Part shown: positions 7,584 through 16,465 of the stretch, piece after piece
Numbering within the stretch: position 1 is the stretch's first letter
Layout of the letters: every line of letters begins with the position of its first letter
Assembly (NCBI GenBank): GCA_016219005.1
Contig: JACRCN010000085.1
Coordinates: 1-64,000 of the forward strand
Source: Deltaproteobacteria bacterium
GTDB lineage: Bacteria > Desulfobacterota > Desulfobacteria > Desulfobacterales > SpSt-501
DNA length: 64,000 nt
Direction: 5' to 3'
Position numbers and translations under genes: made by a program
The notes under the pieces: generated by a model
Database searches by the model: none
What the model was told of the DNA's origin: nothing
Seen by the model: only the letters and a program-made list of their open reading frames with translations

Positions 7584-8441
7584 ATGATTATGAATGAATC
7601 GACGGCCAACGAGGATGGAAGGCTGCAACTTGCCGTGTTCACGGACCTGGACGGCAGTCTGCTGGACCACTATACCTATTCGTTGGAAAACGCCCGACCG
7701 GCGCTGGAACGTATCCGGGAACAACGGATTCCTCTGGTGTTCATCACCAGCAAGACCAGACCCGAAGTCGAGATGCTGCAGGCGGCCATGGGAATCCGGG
7801 AGCCCTTCATCGTTGAAAACGGCGCTGCGATTTTTTTCCCCGACCGGTACCGGGAATGGCGAATCGATACCGGCTTCCGTCAACCGCCCTACACGGTGAT
7901 TCAACTTGGAGCGAGCTACTCCGAGATTCGCAGATTTGTTCGGAGCGTGAAGCCGGGTTTCAACATCCAGGGGTTCGGCGACCTGAGCGCTGAAGACATC
8001 GGGCGTCTCACCGGTCTTTCGCCAAAACAGGCAATTCTAGCAAGACAACGGGAGTTCACGGAACCGTTTCTTATGGAAGACGATGCGCACCTCATCGATC
8101 TGCAGCGCGTTGCCGAAGCGAGCGGGTTCAAGGTCACCCGCGGGGGGCGCTTTTATCATCTCATGGGGTCGGGGCAGGATAAGGGCATCGCTCTCAGGCG
8201 GACCGTATCGCTTTTCCTTCAAAACACGCATCGGCGGCTTCTCACCATCGGCCTCGGTGACAGCGCAAACGACTTGGGCATACTGGAGAGCGTTGACATT
8301 CCCATACTCATTCCTCACCCGGACGGATCTTATGAGAAACTGGACTTGCCGAATATAAGAAGGGCTCGCCACCCGGGCAGCAGCGGCTGGAGCGAAACGA
8401 TCCTGGATGTGCTGAACACCATTGAAGAAGGGGCAGCATGA
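7584..8441 (+). CDS. HAD-type mannosyl/glucosyl-3-phosphoglycerate phosphatase
   Basis: A 285-residue HAD phosphatase of the MPGP/Cof type. Motif I is FTDLDGSLLD (nucleophile Asp), motif II is the ITSK segment, and the late acidic motif is GLGDSANDLG. The IVENGAAIFFP stretch is characteristic of mannosyl-3-phosphoglycerate phosphatases. It removes the phosphate left by the upstream synthase to give the neutral osmolyte. The frame begins M-I-M; the second ATG, two codons in, is an equally good start. Confidence 0.85.
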   Translation: MIMNESTANEDGRLQLAVFTDLDGSLLDHYTYSLENARPALERIREQRIPLVFITSKTRPEVEMLQAAMGIREPFIVENGAAIFFPDRYREWRIDTGFRQPPYTVIQLGASYSEIRRFVRSVKPGFNIQGFGDLSAEDIGRLTGLSPKQAILARQREFTEPFLMEDDAHLIDLQRVAEASGFKVTRGGRFYHLMGSGQDKGIALRRTVSLFLQNTHRRLLTIGLGDSANDLGILESVDIPILIPHPDGSYEKLDLPNIRRARHPGSSGWSETILDVLNTIEEGAA

Positions 8442-8616
8442 ACCCGATTGGGTTTAACGCGCTGAAAGCTAAAAACCCGGAACGGCGCATGCGGCCCCAT
8501 GCGATTCGGGCCCCATTGGTATCGACGCCGCCGGTTCCGGACCGCGATCCCTTTTTGCCCGTATCGGATGCAGGTTTCCAAAAACGTCCAATACTTTTTC
8601 CAGAAGCAGGCCGAAA

Positions 8617-8976
8617 ATGACTAGTTCCGAAAGTATCGACCAAACGGGTCAACCCATCAACAGAAGACTCGAGTCACGGACCACCAAGTTATCCAATCAC
8701 GGGGCAGAATTTAAGCTCGTCGGTGTCCCTATCTATCAACTCAAAGTGCGAGATCTGTCCGCTAAAGGGGCGGGCATCGTCGCGCGGGCGGATTCCGTTT
8801 TTTTGAAAATGATCCGGATCGGACAGGAACTGGATGTCAAGCTGGTTTCATTTGGAGAGGCAAAAGGCCCATCGGGCTATTATCGATCTAGAATAGAGCA
8901 TATATCCGAACTCAAGGAAGGTCGATTCAAAGGACACATGGTCGTTGGGATATCGATCCTCGCAAAGCGGAGCTGA
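8617..8976 (+). CDS. PilZ-like cyclic di-GMP receptor protein
   Basis: A 119-residue protein with the two-part PilZ signature: RxxxR (RLESR, about residues 17-21) and DxSxxG (DLSAKGAG, about 46-53). PilZ domains bind cyclic di-GMP dimers and pass the signal to motility, polysaccharide or transcription targets. It is the only domain here. It lies 176 nt after the phosphatase and just before a receiver-domain protein, which may be its partner. The nearby diguanylate cyclase is a possible signal source, which is inference. Confidence 0.75.
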   Translation: MTSSESIDQTGQPINRRLESRTTKLSNHGAEFKLVGVPIYQLKVRDLSAKGAGIVARADSVFLKMIRIGQELDVKLVSFGEAKGPSGYYRSRIEHISELKEGRFKGHMVVGISILAKRS

Positions 8977-9044
8977 TGGCTTCCAATAGCAATTGGGACG
9001 CTACGCAGTTTCGCGCGGACCCTATCCGGCAGGGAGAATTGAAG

Positions 9045-9422
9045 ATGGAGACTGGCGAAAAAATCTTGGTCGTTGATGATAATAATTTCCTTCGCATGGT
9101 CGTTTCCAAAATGCTGGCCCGGCTTGGCTACGAAGTGTCATCCGCCGATAGCGGCGAAAACGGATTAAGGATTTTTCTTAAGAACGAATTCGACATTGTC
9201 TTGTCGGATTATGAAATGCCCGGGATGGATGGGGTCGCTCTCGCTTGCAGCGTTAAAAAAAGCTCCCCCCGTACGCGGGTCGTCATCATGACGGGTGCCG
9301 GAAAGGAAAGCGTTTTTTCCAGAAAGAGTACCGCGGTGGATGAGGTGATCTCAAAGCCATTTACCTTGGCAGAGATAGATGCAACGATCCAGAACTTGTC
9401 AGGCAAAGCGTTCTGCGCATAA
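9045..9422 (+). CDS. Stand-alone response-regulator receiver protein (CheY-like)
   Basis: A 125-residue single receiver domain. It shows the acidic pair in LVVDDNN, the phospho-acceptor Asp in VLSDYEMPGMDG, the Thr of MTGAG, and the Lys in VISKPF. The start is set at 9045 because AGGGAG lies 8 nt upstream; a 23-residue longer frame begins at 8976 and would overlap the PilZ stop. With no output domain it probably acts by protein contact, as CheY does. The partner kinase is not encoded nearby. Confidence 0.85.
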   Translation: METGEKILVVDDNNFLRMVVSKMLARLGYEVSSADSGENGLRIFLKNEFDIVLSDYEMPGMDGVALACSVKKSSPRTRVVIMTGAGKESVFSRKSTAVDEVISKPFTLAEIDATIQNLSGKAFCA

Positions 9423-9624
9423 CCTTATCCACCATCCGCGTCCGTGACCTGCCTTTAGTATCATTAGAATTCCTTATATTGATTTCAAAAATAATTAGTT
9501 TGATTTTTATTGCGGAGGGTGTTTAACTTTTTAAAGCTATTGCTGGAGGTAGAAGCCCGGAAGATACTCTTTCCTGCATCATATCCCTTTCGCTCCTGCG
9601 AGCTACAATCAGAGAGGAGGCACC

Positions 9625-10605
9625 ATGCATCACACCACGTCCCGGTACCTGATCGTAATCCTCGTCGCGGTTGCAACCGTCACACTGCTTTTCAGCAACG
9701 TAGCCCTCGCCCAGCAGAATTATCCCAACAAACCGATCACAATGATTGTGCCGTTCAACGCAGGGGGTGCTGTCGATGTCACCATACGGATCATCTGCGA
9801 AGAGGCAGAGAAGACCTTGGGGCAGAAGATACTCGTAATCAACAAGGCGGGGGGAGGGGCTACCGAAGGGCAGGGCTTCGTGGCCCGATCCAAGCCGGAT
9901 GGCTACGCTCTTCTGGCGGGCAGTTCTTCCCTGGTGACCAACACGCTGACCAAAGAAGTCGACTACACCGTTGGCTCCTTCGATGCCATCGTTCTTTACA
10001 ACTTCGATCCCGAGGTAATGTTCGTCTACGCTGGAGAGCCATACAAGTCCATTGAAGAACTGATCGATCACACCAAGAAGGAGCCGCTGACCAGCGCTAC
10101 CTCAGGGCACTCTACCTCTCACCACCTGGCCTCGCTCATCTTGGAGAATATTTCGGGAGCCAAGTTCAAGTATATTCACACCAAGGGAGGAACAGAGGCC
10201 GTGCCGATGGTGGCCGGAGGACATGCGAAGGTACTCCTGGGGGTCTGGGGAGAATCGCGCAACATGGTGGATCAGGGTAAATTGAGGCCCTTGGCGGTGA
10301 TGTCCAAGATGAGAGACCCGCGGTTTGCCGAAGTACCAACTTTTAAAGAAAAGGGATGGGATATTGAGTACGGAGCCTGGCGCGGCATCGTTGCTCCCAA
10401 AGGCACGCCGCCCGATATCAGAGAAAAACTTTTTCAGGCATTCAAAAAAGCGCTGGAATCATCCCAGGTCAAAGAGAAATTCGCCAAAGCCGACTACACC
10501 ATTATGATCAAGGGGCCAAATGACTTTGAATCGTTCCTCAAGAACGATTATGAGGGTGTGAAGAAAATTCTGGATCAGCTCAAAGCCGAGAGCTCCAAAC
10601 AGTAA
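9625..10605 (+). CDS. tctC: TTT transporter periplasmic receptor (TctC/Bug family)
   Basis: Extracytoplasmic solute receptor of a tripartite tricarboxylate transporter; it captures an organic acid in the periplasm. An N-terminal signal peptide (hydrophobic about 9-25, ending ALAQQ) precedes the family core: ITMIVPFNAGGAVDV, then the KPDGYALL segment. At 326 residues it is normal length. GAGAGG (about 9612-9617) is the ribosome site. It heads a tctC-tctB-tctA set and closely resembles the second receptor at 19387 (shared AEKTLGQKI, HTKG, PTFKE and YGAWRGI blocks), which suggests duplication with related ligands. Confidence 0.92.
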   Translation: MHHTTSRYLIVILVAVATVTLLFSNVALAQQNYPNKPITMIVPFNAGGAVDVTIRIICEEAEKTLGQKILVINKAGGGATEGQGFVARSKPDGYALLAGSSSLVTNTLTKEVDYTVGSFDAIVLYNFDPEVMFVYAGEPYKSIEELIDHTKKEPLTSATSGHSTSHHLASLILENISGAKFKYIHTKGGTEAVPMVAGGHAKVLLGVWGESRNMVDQGKLRPLAVMSKMRDPRFAEVPTFKEKGWDIEYGAWRGIVAPKGTPPDIREKLFQAFKKALESSQVKEKFAKADYTIMIKGPNDFESFLKNDYEGVKKILDQLKAESSKQ

Positions 10606-10692
10606 CAGACGCATCATCGCTCCGGAGGCATTCAAGCACCCCGGGCGCAGACGGATCTTTGCTCTGACCCTGGCAAGGAAAGGCTGGCCGAA

Positions 10693-11190
10693 ATGAAAGG
10701 GCCGAGTTTTTTCGGTTACCGTATTCCCATAAAACAGCTGGTGGGAGGGCTGTTTCTTTGGTCCATGGTCGCCATCGTGTTTTGGTCCACCCGAAAAATG
10801 ACGTTTTACGCCGAGGGTGCGCCCGGTCCGCGGTTCATGCCTGTCGTGCTGTCCGTTTGCCTGGGAATCTTAAACCTGTTGTACTGGGTTGAATCCGCAA
10901 CCAAGGAGAGCGTTGCGAAGCCTCAGTTCGCGGAAAGGAACCTTGTCCGACCGGCGGGCTTCTTGGCAATAATAATTCTGCTTGTGCTTTGCTGGGAACC
11001 GCTGGGAGCAATGTCGGCGGTGTCGTTGTGCGCCATCCTTGAGCTCAGATTCTTGGAGCGCTACTCCTGGAGCAGATCCATCCTCGCCAGTTTCGTCATC
11101 AGCGGGGCGACCCTGGTCCTCTTCCAATTCGTTCTCGGTGTTCCCCTGCCCGGTGGACTATTCGAAATGCTGTCCTACGTGAGACTATAG
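10693..11190 (+). CDS. tctB: TTT transporter small membrane subunit (TctB)
   Basis: A 165-residue integral membrane protein with four predicted hydrophobic helices (about 15-33, 48-66, 90-110, 130-155). The order tctC, tctB, tctA and the size identify it as TctB, the small subunit of the symporter; TctB proteins are poorly conserved in sequence. It lies 87 nt after tctC and 12 nt before tctA. Confidence 0.85.
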   Translation: MKGPSFFGYRIPIKQLVGGLFLWSMVAIVFWSTRKMTFYAEGAPGPRFMPVVLSVCLGILNLLYWVESATKESVAKPQFAERNLVRPAGFLAIIILLVLCWEPLGAMSAVSLCAILELRFLERYSWSRSILASFVISGATLVLFQFVLGVPLPGGLFEMLSYVRL

Positions 11191-11202
11191 AGAGGCGATC
11201 AC

Positions 11203-12708
11203 ATGGAAACCCTACATCTCTTGGCTCAGGGGTTTTATGTGGCCTTGACTCCGGAGAACCTTTTCCTTTGTGCGGTGGGCGTCGTTGCGGGGACTCTGGT
11301 GGGCGCCTTGCCCGGCATAGGACCCGCGGGCGCCACCGCCATTCTTTTGCCGGCCACTTTCAAATTGGGGCCTGTGGGGGCATTGATCATGCTGGCCGGG
11401 ATCTACTACGGGACCCAGTACGGGGGGACGATCACCTCCGTGCTCATGAAGATCCCCGGCGAATCGGCCTCAGTGGTTACAATGTTCGACGGCAACCCCC
11501 TGGCCAAGCAGGGCAAGGCTGGGCTGGCGCTGGGGCTTGCCGGCATAGGCTCCTTCGTGGGGGGGACCCTAAGCATAGTGGGCCTGATGATGTTCGGCCC
11601 CCCTTTAGCCAGCTTGGCGTTGATGCTGGGGCCGACCGAGTACTTCTCCCTCATGGTCATGGCGTTGAGCCTGGTCAGCGCCTTCACCGGCCGCTCCTTG
11701 ATCAGAGCCCTTATCTCGATGGTATTCGGTTTGCTCCTGGCGCTCGTGGGTCAGGACGTGATGACGGGAACCCCGAGACTTACTTTCGGCATGACAGGGC
11801 TTCTGGACGGGCTCGACTTCCTGCCGGTGGGGGTGGGCATGTTCGGCCTTTGCGAGATCATCGCAAGCTTCGAAAAGAAGCAAGAATACGAGATAATCAA
11901 AACAAATCTTGGGTTTTTCAGCGTCCTTCCGTCCCTGCGCCACATTCGGGAAACCTTCGGGTCCATGCTGCGGGGGTCGGCGATCGGCTTCCTCGTAGGG
12001 CTTTTCCCCGGTGCAGGGCCGACAGTCTCGTCGTTCCTGGCTTATGGCGTGGAACAACGGATCTCAAAGAAGCCCGAAGAATTCGGCCATGGCGCTCTGG
12101 CGGGTGTGGCCGCCCCGGAGACTGCCAACAACGCGGCGACCGGCGGGCAAATGGTGCCCATGCTCAGCCTGGGTCTTCCTAGCTCGCCGACCACGGCTAT
12201 CCTTCTGGCCTCCCTGATCATGTTCGGATTGAGGCCGGGCCCCACGCTCTTCAGCGAAGCCCCCGACGTGGTCTGGGGGCTGATGGCCAGCATGTACATC
12301 GGCAACATCCTGTTGGTTGTCATCAACCTGGCTTGCATCCCTTTGATTGTCATGCTGATGGACCGTGTGCGCGGGTACCTGGCACTGGTTATCCTGCTTT
12401 TGTCTGTTCTGGGCGTTTACGGATACCGCAATAACGTCCTGGACGTGTGGGTCATGCTGACCTTTGCGCTGGTGGGCTACGCTATGCGCGAACTGGAGAT
12501 TCCGGAAACGCCAGCCATCCTGGGGCTCCTCCTGGGCGGGCAGGCTGAATCCAGCTTGCGGCAGGCCCTCGTCATGTCGGACGGTAGCTTGTCGATACTC
12601 GTAAGCCGCCCCATTTCCGCTGCTTTCCTGTTTTTAACGCTGGTATCCCTAGTTCTGCCTACGATCATTTTGCGCAGGAAGCGGATTGAGACATCGGACG
12701 AAGTATAG
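11203..12708 (+). CDS. tctA: TTT transporter large membrane subunit (TctA)
   Basis: A 501-residue polytopic protein with about 11-12 membrane helices, forming the substrate-translocating subunit of the sodium- or proton-driven TTT symporter. The family signatures are GALPGIGPAGATAILLP near residue 38 and its repeat LVGLFPGAGPTVSSFL near 265, plus YYGTQYGG. It ends 21 nt before the convergent lysR stop. Confidence 0.93.
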   Translation: METLHLLAQGFYVALTPENLFLCAVGVVAGTLVGALPGIGPAGATAILLPATFKLGPVGALIMLAGIYYGTQYGGTITSVLMKIPGESASVVTMFDGNPLAKQGKAGLALGLAGIGSFVGGTLSIVGLMMFGPPLASLALMLGPTEYFSLMVMALSLVSAFTGRSLIRALISMVFGLLLALVGQDVMTGTPRLTFGMTGLLDGLDFLPVGVGMFGLCEIIASFEKKQEYEIIKTNLGFFSVLPSLRHIRETFGSMLRGSAIGFLVGLFPGAGPTVSSFLAYGVEQRISKKPEEFGHGALAGVAAPETANNAATGGQMVPMLSLGLPSSPTTAILLASLIMFGLRPGPTLFSEAPDVVWGLMASMYIGNILLVVINLACIPLIVMLMDRVRGYLALVILLLSVLGVYGYRNNVLDVWVMLTFALVGYAMRELEIPETPAILGLLLGGQAESSLRQALVMSDGSLSILVSRPISAAFLFLTLVSLVLPTIILRRKRIETSDEV

Positions 12709-12729
12709 CGGATCGGTCATCGTCGCGTG

Positions 12730-13620
12730 CTATGCGTTGGACGGCGCGCTGGAGGACAACTCTTTTATCGCTTCCCACAACAGGTCGACGAGATAAAGGT
12801 TCGCACTGTCTTGCCGGACCATGAGGCCCATTTCCCTTGTGAGAGGAGGGGTTCCGAAAGCCACACAATGCAGCTTGGCAAACTTCTGCTTGGGAAGGTA
12901 GGAATCCGGGACGATTCCGATGCCGACATCGTGCTCCACCATGAGCAGGATGCTGTCGTAGGAGTCGAGTTCCATGATGGCCTCCGCCTTGATGCCGCGC
13001 CGTTTCATCTCGCGGTCGATCATGGTCTCCTCCAGGAGACGCGGCTTGTGCCGCAGGTAGGGCCCTCGCAACAGTAATTCCTCGTCCGTCTTGCCCCGCA
13101 ACCGCTTGGAGGCAATCACGTAAAACCGTTCTTGGCGGTAAGGCCGCCACAGCAGTTCTTCCGGTAGCTGGATGGGTCCGACTCCGAAGCTTGCATCAAT
13201 TTTACGGTTGACCACCTCCAGCGCCAGGTGCTTGGTCACCCCGCTGGCGGTGACCAGCTTGATCGTCAGCCTGGGGTGCTTGGCTCTGAGAACCATCAAG
13301 GCATTGGCCACGATGCCGGTGAGCGCGCTGCGCACATGTCCCAGAACCAGCATGCCCCCGAATTCTGTCTTGCGGTGTCTTTCTTTGTATCCGTTCCATT
13401 GCTTCAGCATCTGCCGGGTCACCGCAACTAGGTCCTCACCCTCCTTTGTCAGCGTGACCGGTCGCCGTGAGCGGTCGATTAACGGCAGACCCACCTCTTC
13501 TTCCAAATCCTTCAGGTGCTGGCTGACCGCTGCCTGAGTGAGGTGAACTGCGGCGGATGCAGCAGTTACGCTGCCCAGTTCCGCGACAAACATCAGCGAT
13601 TTCATTTTGTCGATATTCAT
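12730..13620 (-). CDS. LysR-type transcriptional regulator
   Basis: A 296-residue LTTR with an N-terminal winged HTH (about 1-60, with VTAASAAVHLTQAAVSQHLK) and a C-terminal periplasmic-binding-like effector domain. LTTRs usually control the divergent operon when a small-molecule effector binds. Here the divergent neighbour is the aminotransferase-to-dehydrogenase operon (13785-24854), with a T-N11-A type palindrome between them. The effector is probably the compound or an intermediate handled by that operon, which is inference. Confidence 0.92.
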   Translation of the reverse strand: MNIDKMKSLMFVAELGSVTAASAAVHLTQAAVSQHLKDLEEEVGLPLIDRSRRPVTLTKEGEDLVAVTRQMLKQWNGYKERHRKTEFGGMLVLGHVRSALTGIVANALMVLRAKHPRLTIKLVTASGVTKHLALEVVNRKIDASFGVGPIQLPEELLWRPYRQERFYVIASKRLRGKTDEELLLRGPYLRHKPRLLEETMIDREMKRRGIKAEAIMELDSYDSILLMVEHDVGIGIVPDSYLPKQKFAKLHCVAFGTPPLTREMGLMVRQDSANLYLVDLLWEAIKELSSSAPSNA

Positions 13621-13652
13621 ACGGGCTTTGTCTTAACAGTTCAAGTCCGTAC

Positions 13653-13673
13653 ATTATAAGAAAAATTTATAAT
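13653..13673. promoter_or_regulatory. Candidate LysR operator
   Basis: ATTATAA-N7-TTATAAT is a perfect dyad of the LTTR T-N11-A form, 33 bp upstream of the lysR start and 112 bp upstream of the aminotransferase start. Confidence 0.5.
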
Positions 13674-13784
13674 ATCAATAAAATTTTTGAGTTTGCTTTT
13701 TGATAGGGCGGGTGGCTAAATAACATTCAACCACCAATTCCTTCAGCCGCGAACGGGCGAAAAGCAGAGCCAAGGAGGGCGACC

Positions 13785-14987
13785 ATGTCGATAATTGCCG
13801 AACATGTGACCAAGATAAAGGCGTCTGAAGTGTCATTGGTATCGGCGAAGGCCCTGGAACTCGAGCGCCAGGGCAAATCCATCATCCGGTTGTCGGCCGG
13901 GGAGCCGGATTTTCCCACTCCCGACCACATCAAAATGGCCTGTATAAAGGCCCTGTGCGACAACATGACCAAGTATCCACCGGTCATCGGCATACCGGAA
14001 CTCCGCGAGGCCATATGCCTGAAGCTCAAGCGCGACAACGCGCTCGATTATACCCCCAGCCAAACCATTGTTAGCTCCGGCTGCAAGCAGGTGCTCTACA
14101 ACGCCATGACCGCCAGCTTGAACCCCGGCGACGAGGTGATGATGGCGGCACCCTACTGGATGAGTTATGCGGGCATCGTGCAACTCAGCCGGGGGATTCC
14201 GGTGTTTATCCCTACCCGCCAGGAAGACGGCTTTAAGCCGTCGGCCTCGGCCTTGGAAAAAGCGATCACTTCCAGGACCAAATGGCTGTTCCTGAACAGT
14301 CCGGGCAACCCGTCGGGCGCGGTTTACAATGCCGAGGATCTCAAGGCCCTCGCCGACGTCCTGCGGAGGCACCCTCAGGTCTGGATTTTGAGCGACGATA
14401 TTTACGAGTTCCTGGTCTACGACGGCATCAAGTTTCTCAGCCTCCTAAACGTAGCCCCCGATTTGAAGGATCGTTTCCTCGTGGTAAACGGCCTTTCGAA
14501 GGCCTACTGCATGCCGGGCTGGCGCCTGGGCTACGCCGCTGGTCCGGAAGATCTGATCAAGGCCATGTTCAAGATCCAGTCCCAATCCACCAGCGGCGCA
14601 ACCCACTTCTGTCAGTGGGCCGCGGTGACGGCCTTGACCGGGGACCACTCCTTCATACCCATACACAACGCAGAGTATACGGACCGCCGGGATCTTGTGG
14701 TTTCGATGGTCAACCAGATAAACGGGCTGAGCTGTCGCCCGCCTCAGGGGGCCTTTTACTGCTACATCGCATGCGGCACATACATGGGCAAGAAAACGTC
14801 GGGTGGCGCTATCATCTCCACGGACGAAGAGCTGGTCAGCTATCTGCTGACCGAAGCCGGTGTTGCCGCAATCCCCGGCACCCCCTTCGGCATGTCGCCC
14901 TACTTCAGGGTGTCCTTCGCCACCGCTGGGTCCAAAATCAAAAAAGCCTTCGAATGCATCCAGAAGGCCCTCGGCCGTCTGCAATGA
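13785..14987 (+). CDS. PLP-dependent class I/II aminotransferase
   Basis: A 400-residue fold-type I aminotransferase of the aspartate aminotransferase group. The PLP Schiff-base Lys is in NGLSKAYCMPGWRLGY, preceded by the FLNSPGNPSG motif and the Asp/Tyr pair LSDDIYEF. Normal length. It heads a ten-gene operon divergent from lysR. With a C-N lyase and an oxidoreductase downstream, it probably moves the amino group of a dicarboxylic or sulfonated amino acid to 2-oxoglutarate. The substrate cannot be read from sequence. Confidence 0.9.
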   Translation: MSIIAEHVTKIKASEVSLVSAKALELERQGKSIIRLSAGEPDFPTPDHIKMACIKALCDNMTKYPPVIGIPELREAICLKLKRDNALDYTPSQTIVSSGCKQVLYNAMTASLNPGDEVMMAAPYWMSYAGIVQLSRGIPVFIPTRQEDGFKPSASALEKAITSRTKWLFLNSPGNPSGAVYNAEDLKALADVLRRHPQVWILSDDIYEFLVYDGIKFLSLLNVAPDLKDRFLVVNGLSKAYCMPGWRLGYAAGPEDLIKAMFKIQSQSTSGATHFCQWAAVTALTGDHSFIPIHNAEYTDRRDLVVSMVNQINGLSCRPPQGAFYCYIACGTYMGKKTSGGAIISTDEELVSYLLTEAGVAAIPGTPFGMSPYFRVSFATAGSKIKKAFECIQKALGRLQ

Positions 14988-15052
14988 ATTCAAGAACGCG
15001 GCATCGAGAGGCGGTGCCAATTTTAACTATATTAATTCGGAGCGTGTGAAAA

Positions 15053-16426
15053 ATGACCGTGCATCTCATGGACAGCATCGTTTTCGGCGACTCACTCGGG
15101 ACTGCAGGAATGCGGCAGGTGTTTTCTGAGACATCCACCTATCAACGCTGGCTTGACGTCGAAGTGGCCTTGGCAAAGGCTCAAGCTTCCCTGGGGATGA
15201 TCCCCCCGGAAGCGTCTCTGACAATCGCTTCCAAGGCGGATGCGGCTTTGATCGATCTGGAGGCAGTCAAAGCCCATGGAAAACGCACCGGACACAGCCT
15301 GCTCGGCGTCTTGGCCGAGTTCAGACGGGTGATGGCTCATGACGACCATTCCCGGTATGTCCACTTCGGCGCTACGACACAGGACATTATCGATACCGGC
15401 CTGATGCTGATGATCAAGGATGCCTACACGTCGGTGATGCAGGGGATGGCTGGAATCATGCATCTGATGTCCAACATGTTGGATATCCATGCTCACACTA
15501 TTATGGTCGGTCGCACGCATGGCGGACACGCCTTGCCCATCACCTTCGGGTTTAAGGCAGCCATATGGCTCTCTGAGCTTTCTAGACAGTTTGAGCGCTG
15601 GGACATGGCCCGCCACCGAATCCTGGTGGGTAACATGACCGGCGCAGTGGGCACCTTCGCCTCCTGGGGGGATAGGGGCTTCGAGGTGCAAAAACGAGCG
15701 CTCGAGCTGCTGGGGTTAGGCGTACCGGAAACCGTGTGGCATAGCTCACGGGATCGCGTGGCAGAGGTGATGACGCTGTGCGCCCTGCTAGCGGGCACCG
15801 GTGCGCGAATCGGACGTGAGATCTATAATCTGAGCAAGACGGAAGTGGGAGAGTTGCTGGAGCCCTCCGCCGGTAAGATAGGCAGCAGCACGATGCCCCA
15901 TAAGCGTAACCCTATTCACAGCGAATGGATCATGGTCCTGGAGCGGAAAATTAGAGCCAACGCCTCCTTGGCCTTGGAAGTCATGAGCCAGGAAAACGAA
16001 AGGGACGCTTCTCGCTGGAAGAACGAATGGATCGCCGTTCCGGAAAGCTTTGTATATTTGTCCGGTCTCCTCAATCACATGACGGTGCTGATGAAGGGCC
16101 TAACGGCTGATAAAGCCCGCATGCTCCAGAACCTGAACCTTCTGAAAGGGATGCTGCTCTCGGAGCCGGTCATGTTCCTGCTGGAAAAGGATTTCCCATT
16201 ACCGACCGCTCACGAAAAGGTATACCTGGCCTCGGTCCGGGCATTTGAAAAAGGCACCCACTTAGCGGACGAACTCATGTCCGATCCAGAGGTGGCGGCC
16301 AAATTCGAGCGGGCTGACATTGAAAAGGTTTTGGACCCCGCCGCTTATTTGGGTCAGGCCGTCGCGGTGGCGCGTGCGGTAAAATTACGGGTGGATCGAC
16401 AACTGGCCGCCTTTGCTGTGAAATAG
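15053..16426 (+). CDS. Fumarase/adenylosuccinate-lyase superfamily lyase
   Basis: A 457-residue lyase of the fumarase/aspartase superfamily, closest in style to adenylosuccinate lyase and carboxymuconate cycloisomerase. It shows HFGATTQDIIDTG (about 103-115), the GRTHGGHA segment, and the catalytic loop GSSTMPHKRNP (about 281-291). Members eliminate fumarate from succinyl-N or related substrates. The purine pathway is unlikely: no pur genes are near, and the gene sits between an aminotransferase and MmgE/PrpD. An iminodisuccinate-type C-N lyase giving fumarate and aspartate would fit the context. That is inference. Confidence 0.85.
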   Translation: MTVHLMDSIVFGDSLGTAGMRQVFSETSTYQRWLDVEVALAKAQASLGMIPPEASLTIASKADAALIDLEAVKAHGKRTGHSLLGVLAEFRRVMAHDDHSRYVHFGATTQDIIDTGLMLMIKDAYTSVMQGMAGIMHLMSNMLDIHAHTIMVGRTHGGHALPITFGFKAAIWLSELSRQFERWDMARHRILVGNMTGAVGTFASWGDRGFEVQKRALELLGLGVPETVWHSSRDRVAEVMTLCALLAGTGARIGREIYNLSKTEVGELLEPSAGKIGSSTMPHKRNPIHSEWIMVLERKIRANASLALEVMSQENERDASRWKNEWIAVPESFVYLSGLLNHMTVLMKGLTADKARMLQNLNLLKGMLLSEPVMFLLEKDFPLPTAHEKVYLASVRAFEKGTHLADELMSDPEVAAKFERADIEKVLDPAAYLGQAVAVARAVKLRVDRQLAAFAVK

Positions 16427-16465
16427 AGGCGTGATGGAGCATCATATGTCTCAGCGTGAGGCTGC

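Noticed and set aside
8438-8620. 60-codon frame overlapping the phosphatase stop (ATGA)
   Set aside because: Low-complexity Pro/Arg content and no recognisable fold; start overlap alone is weak evidence.
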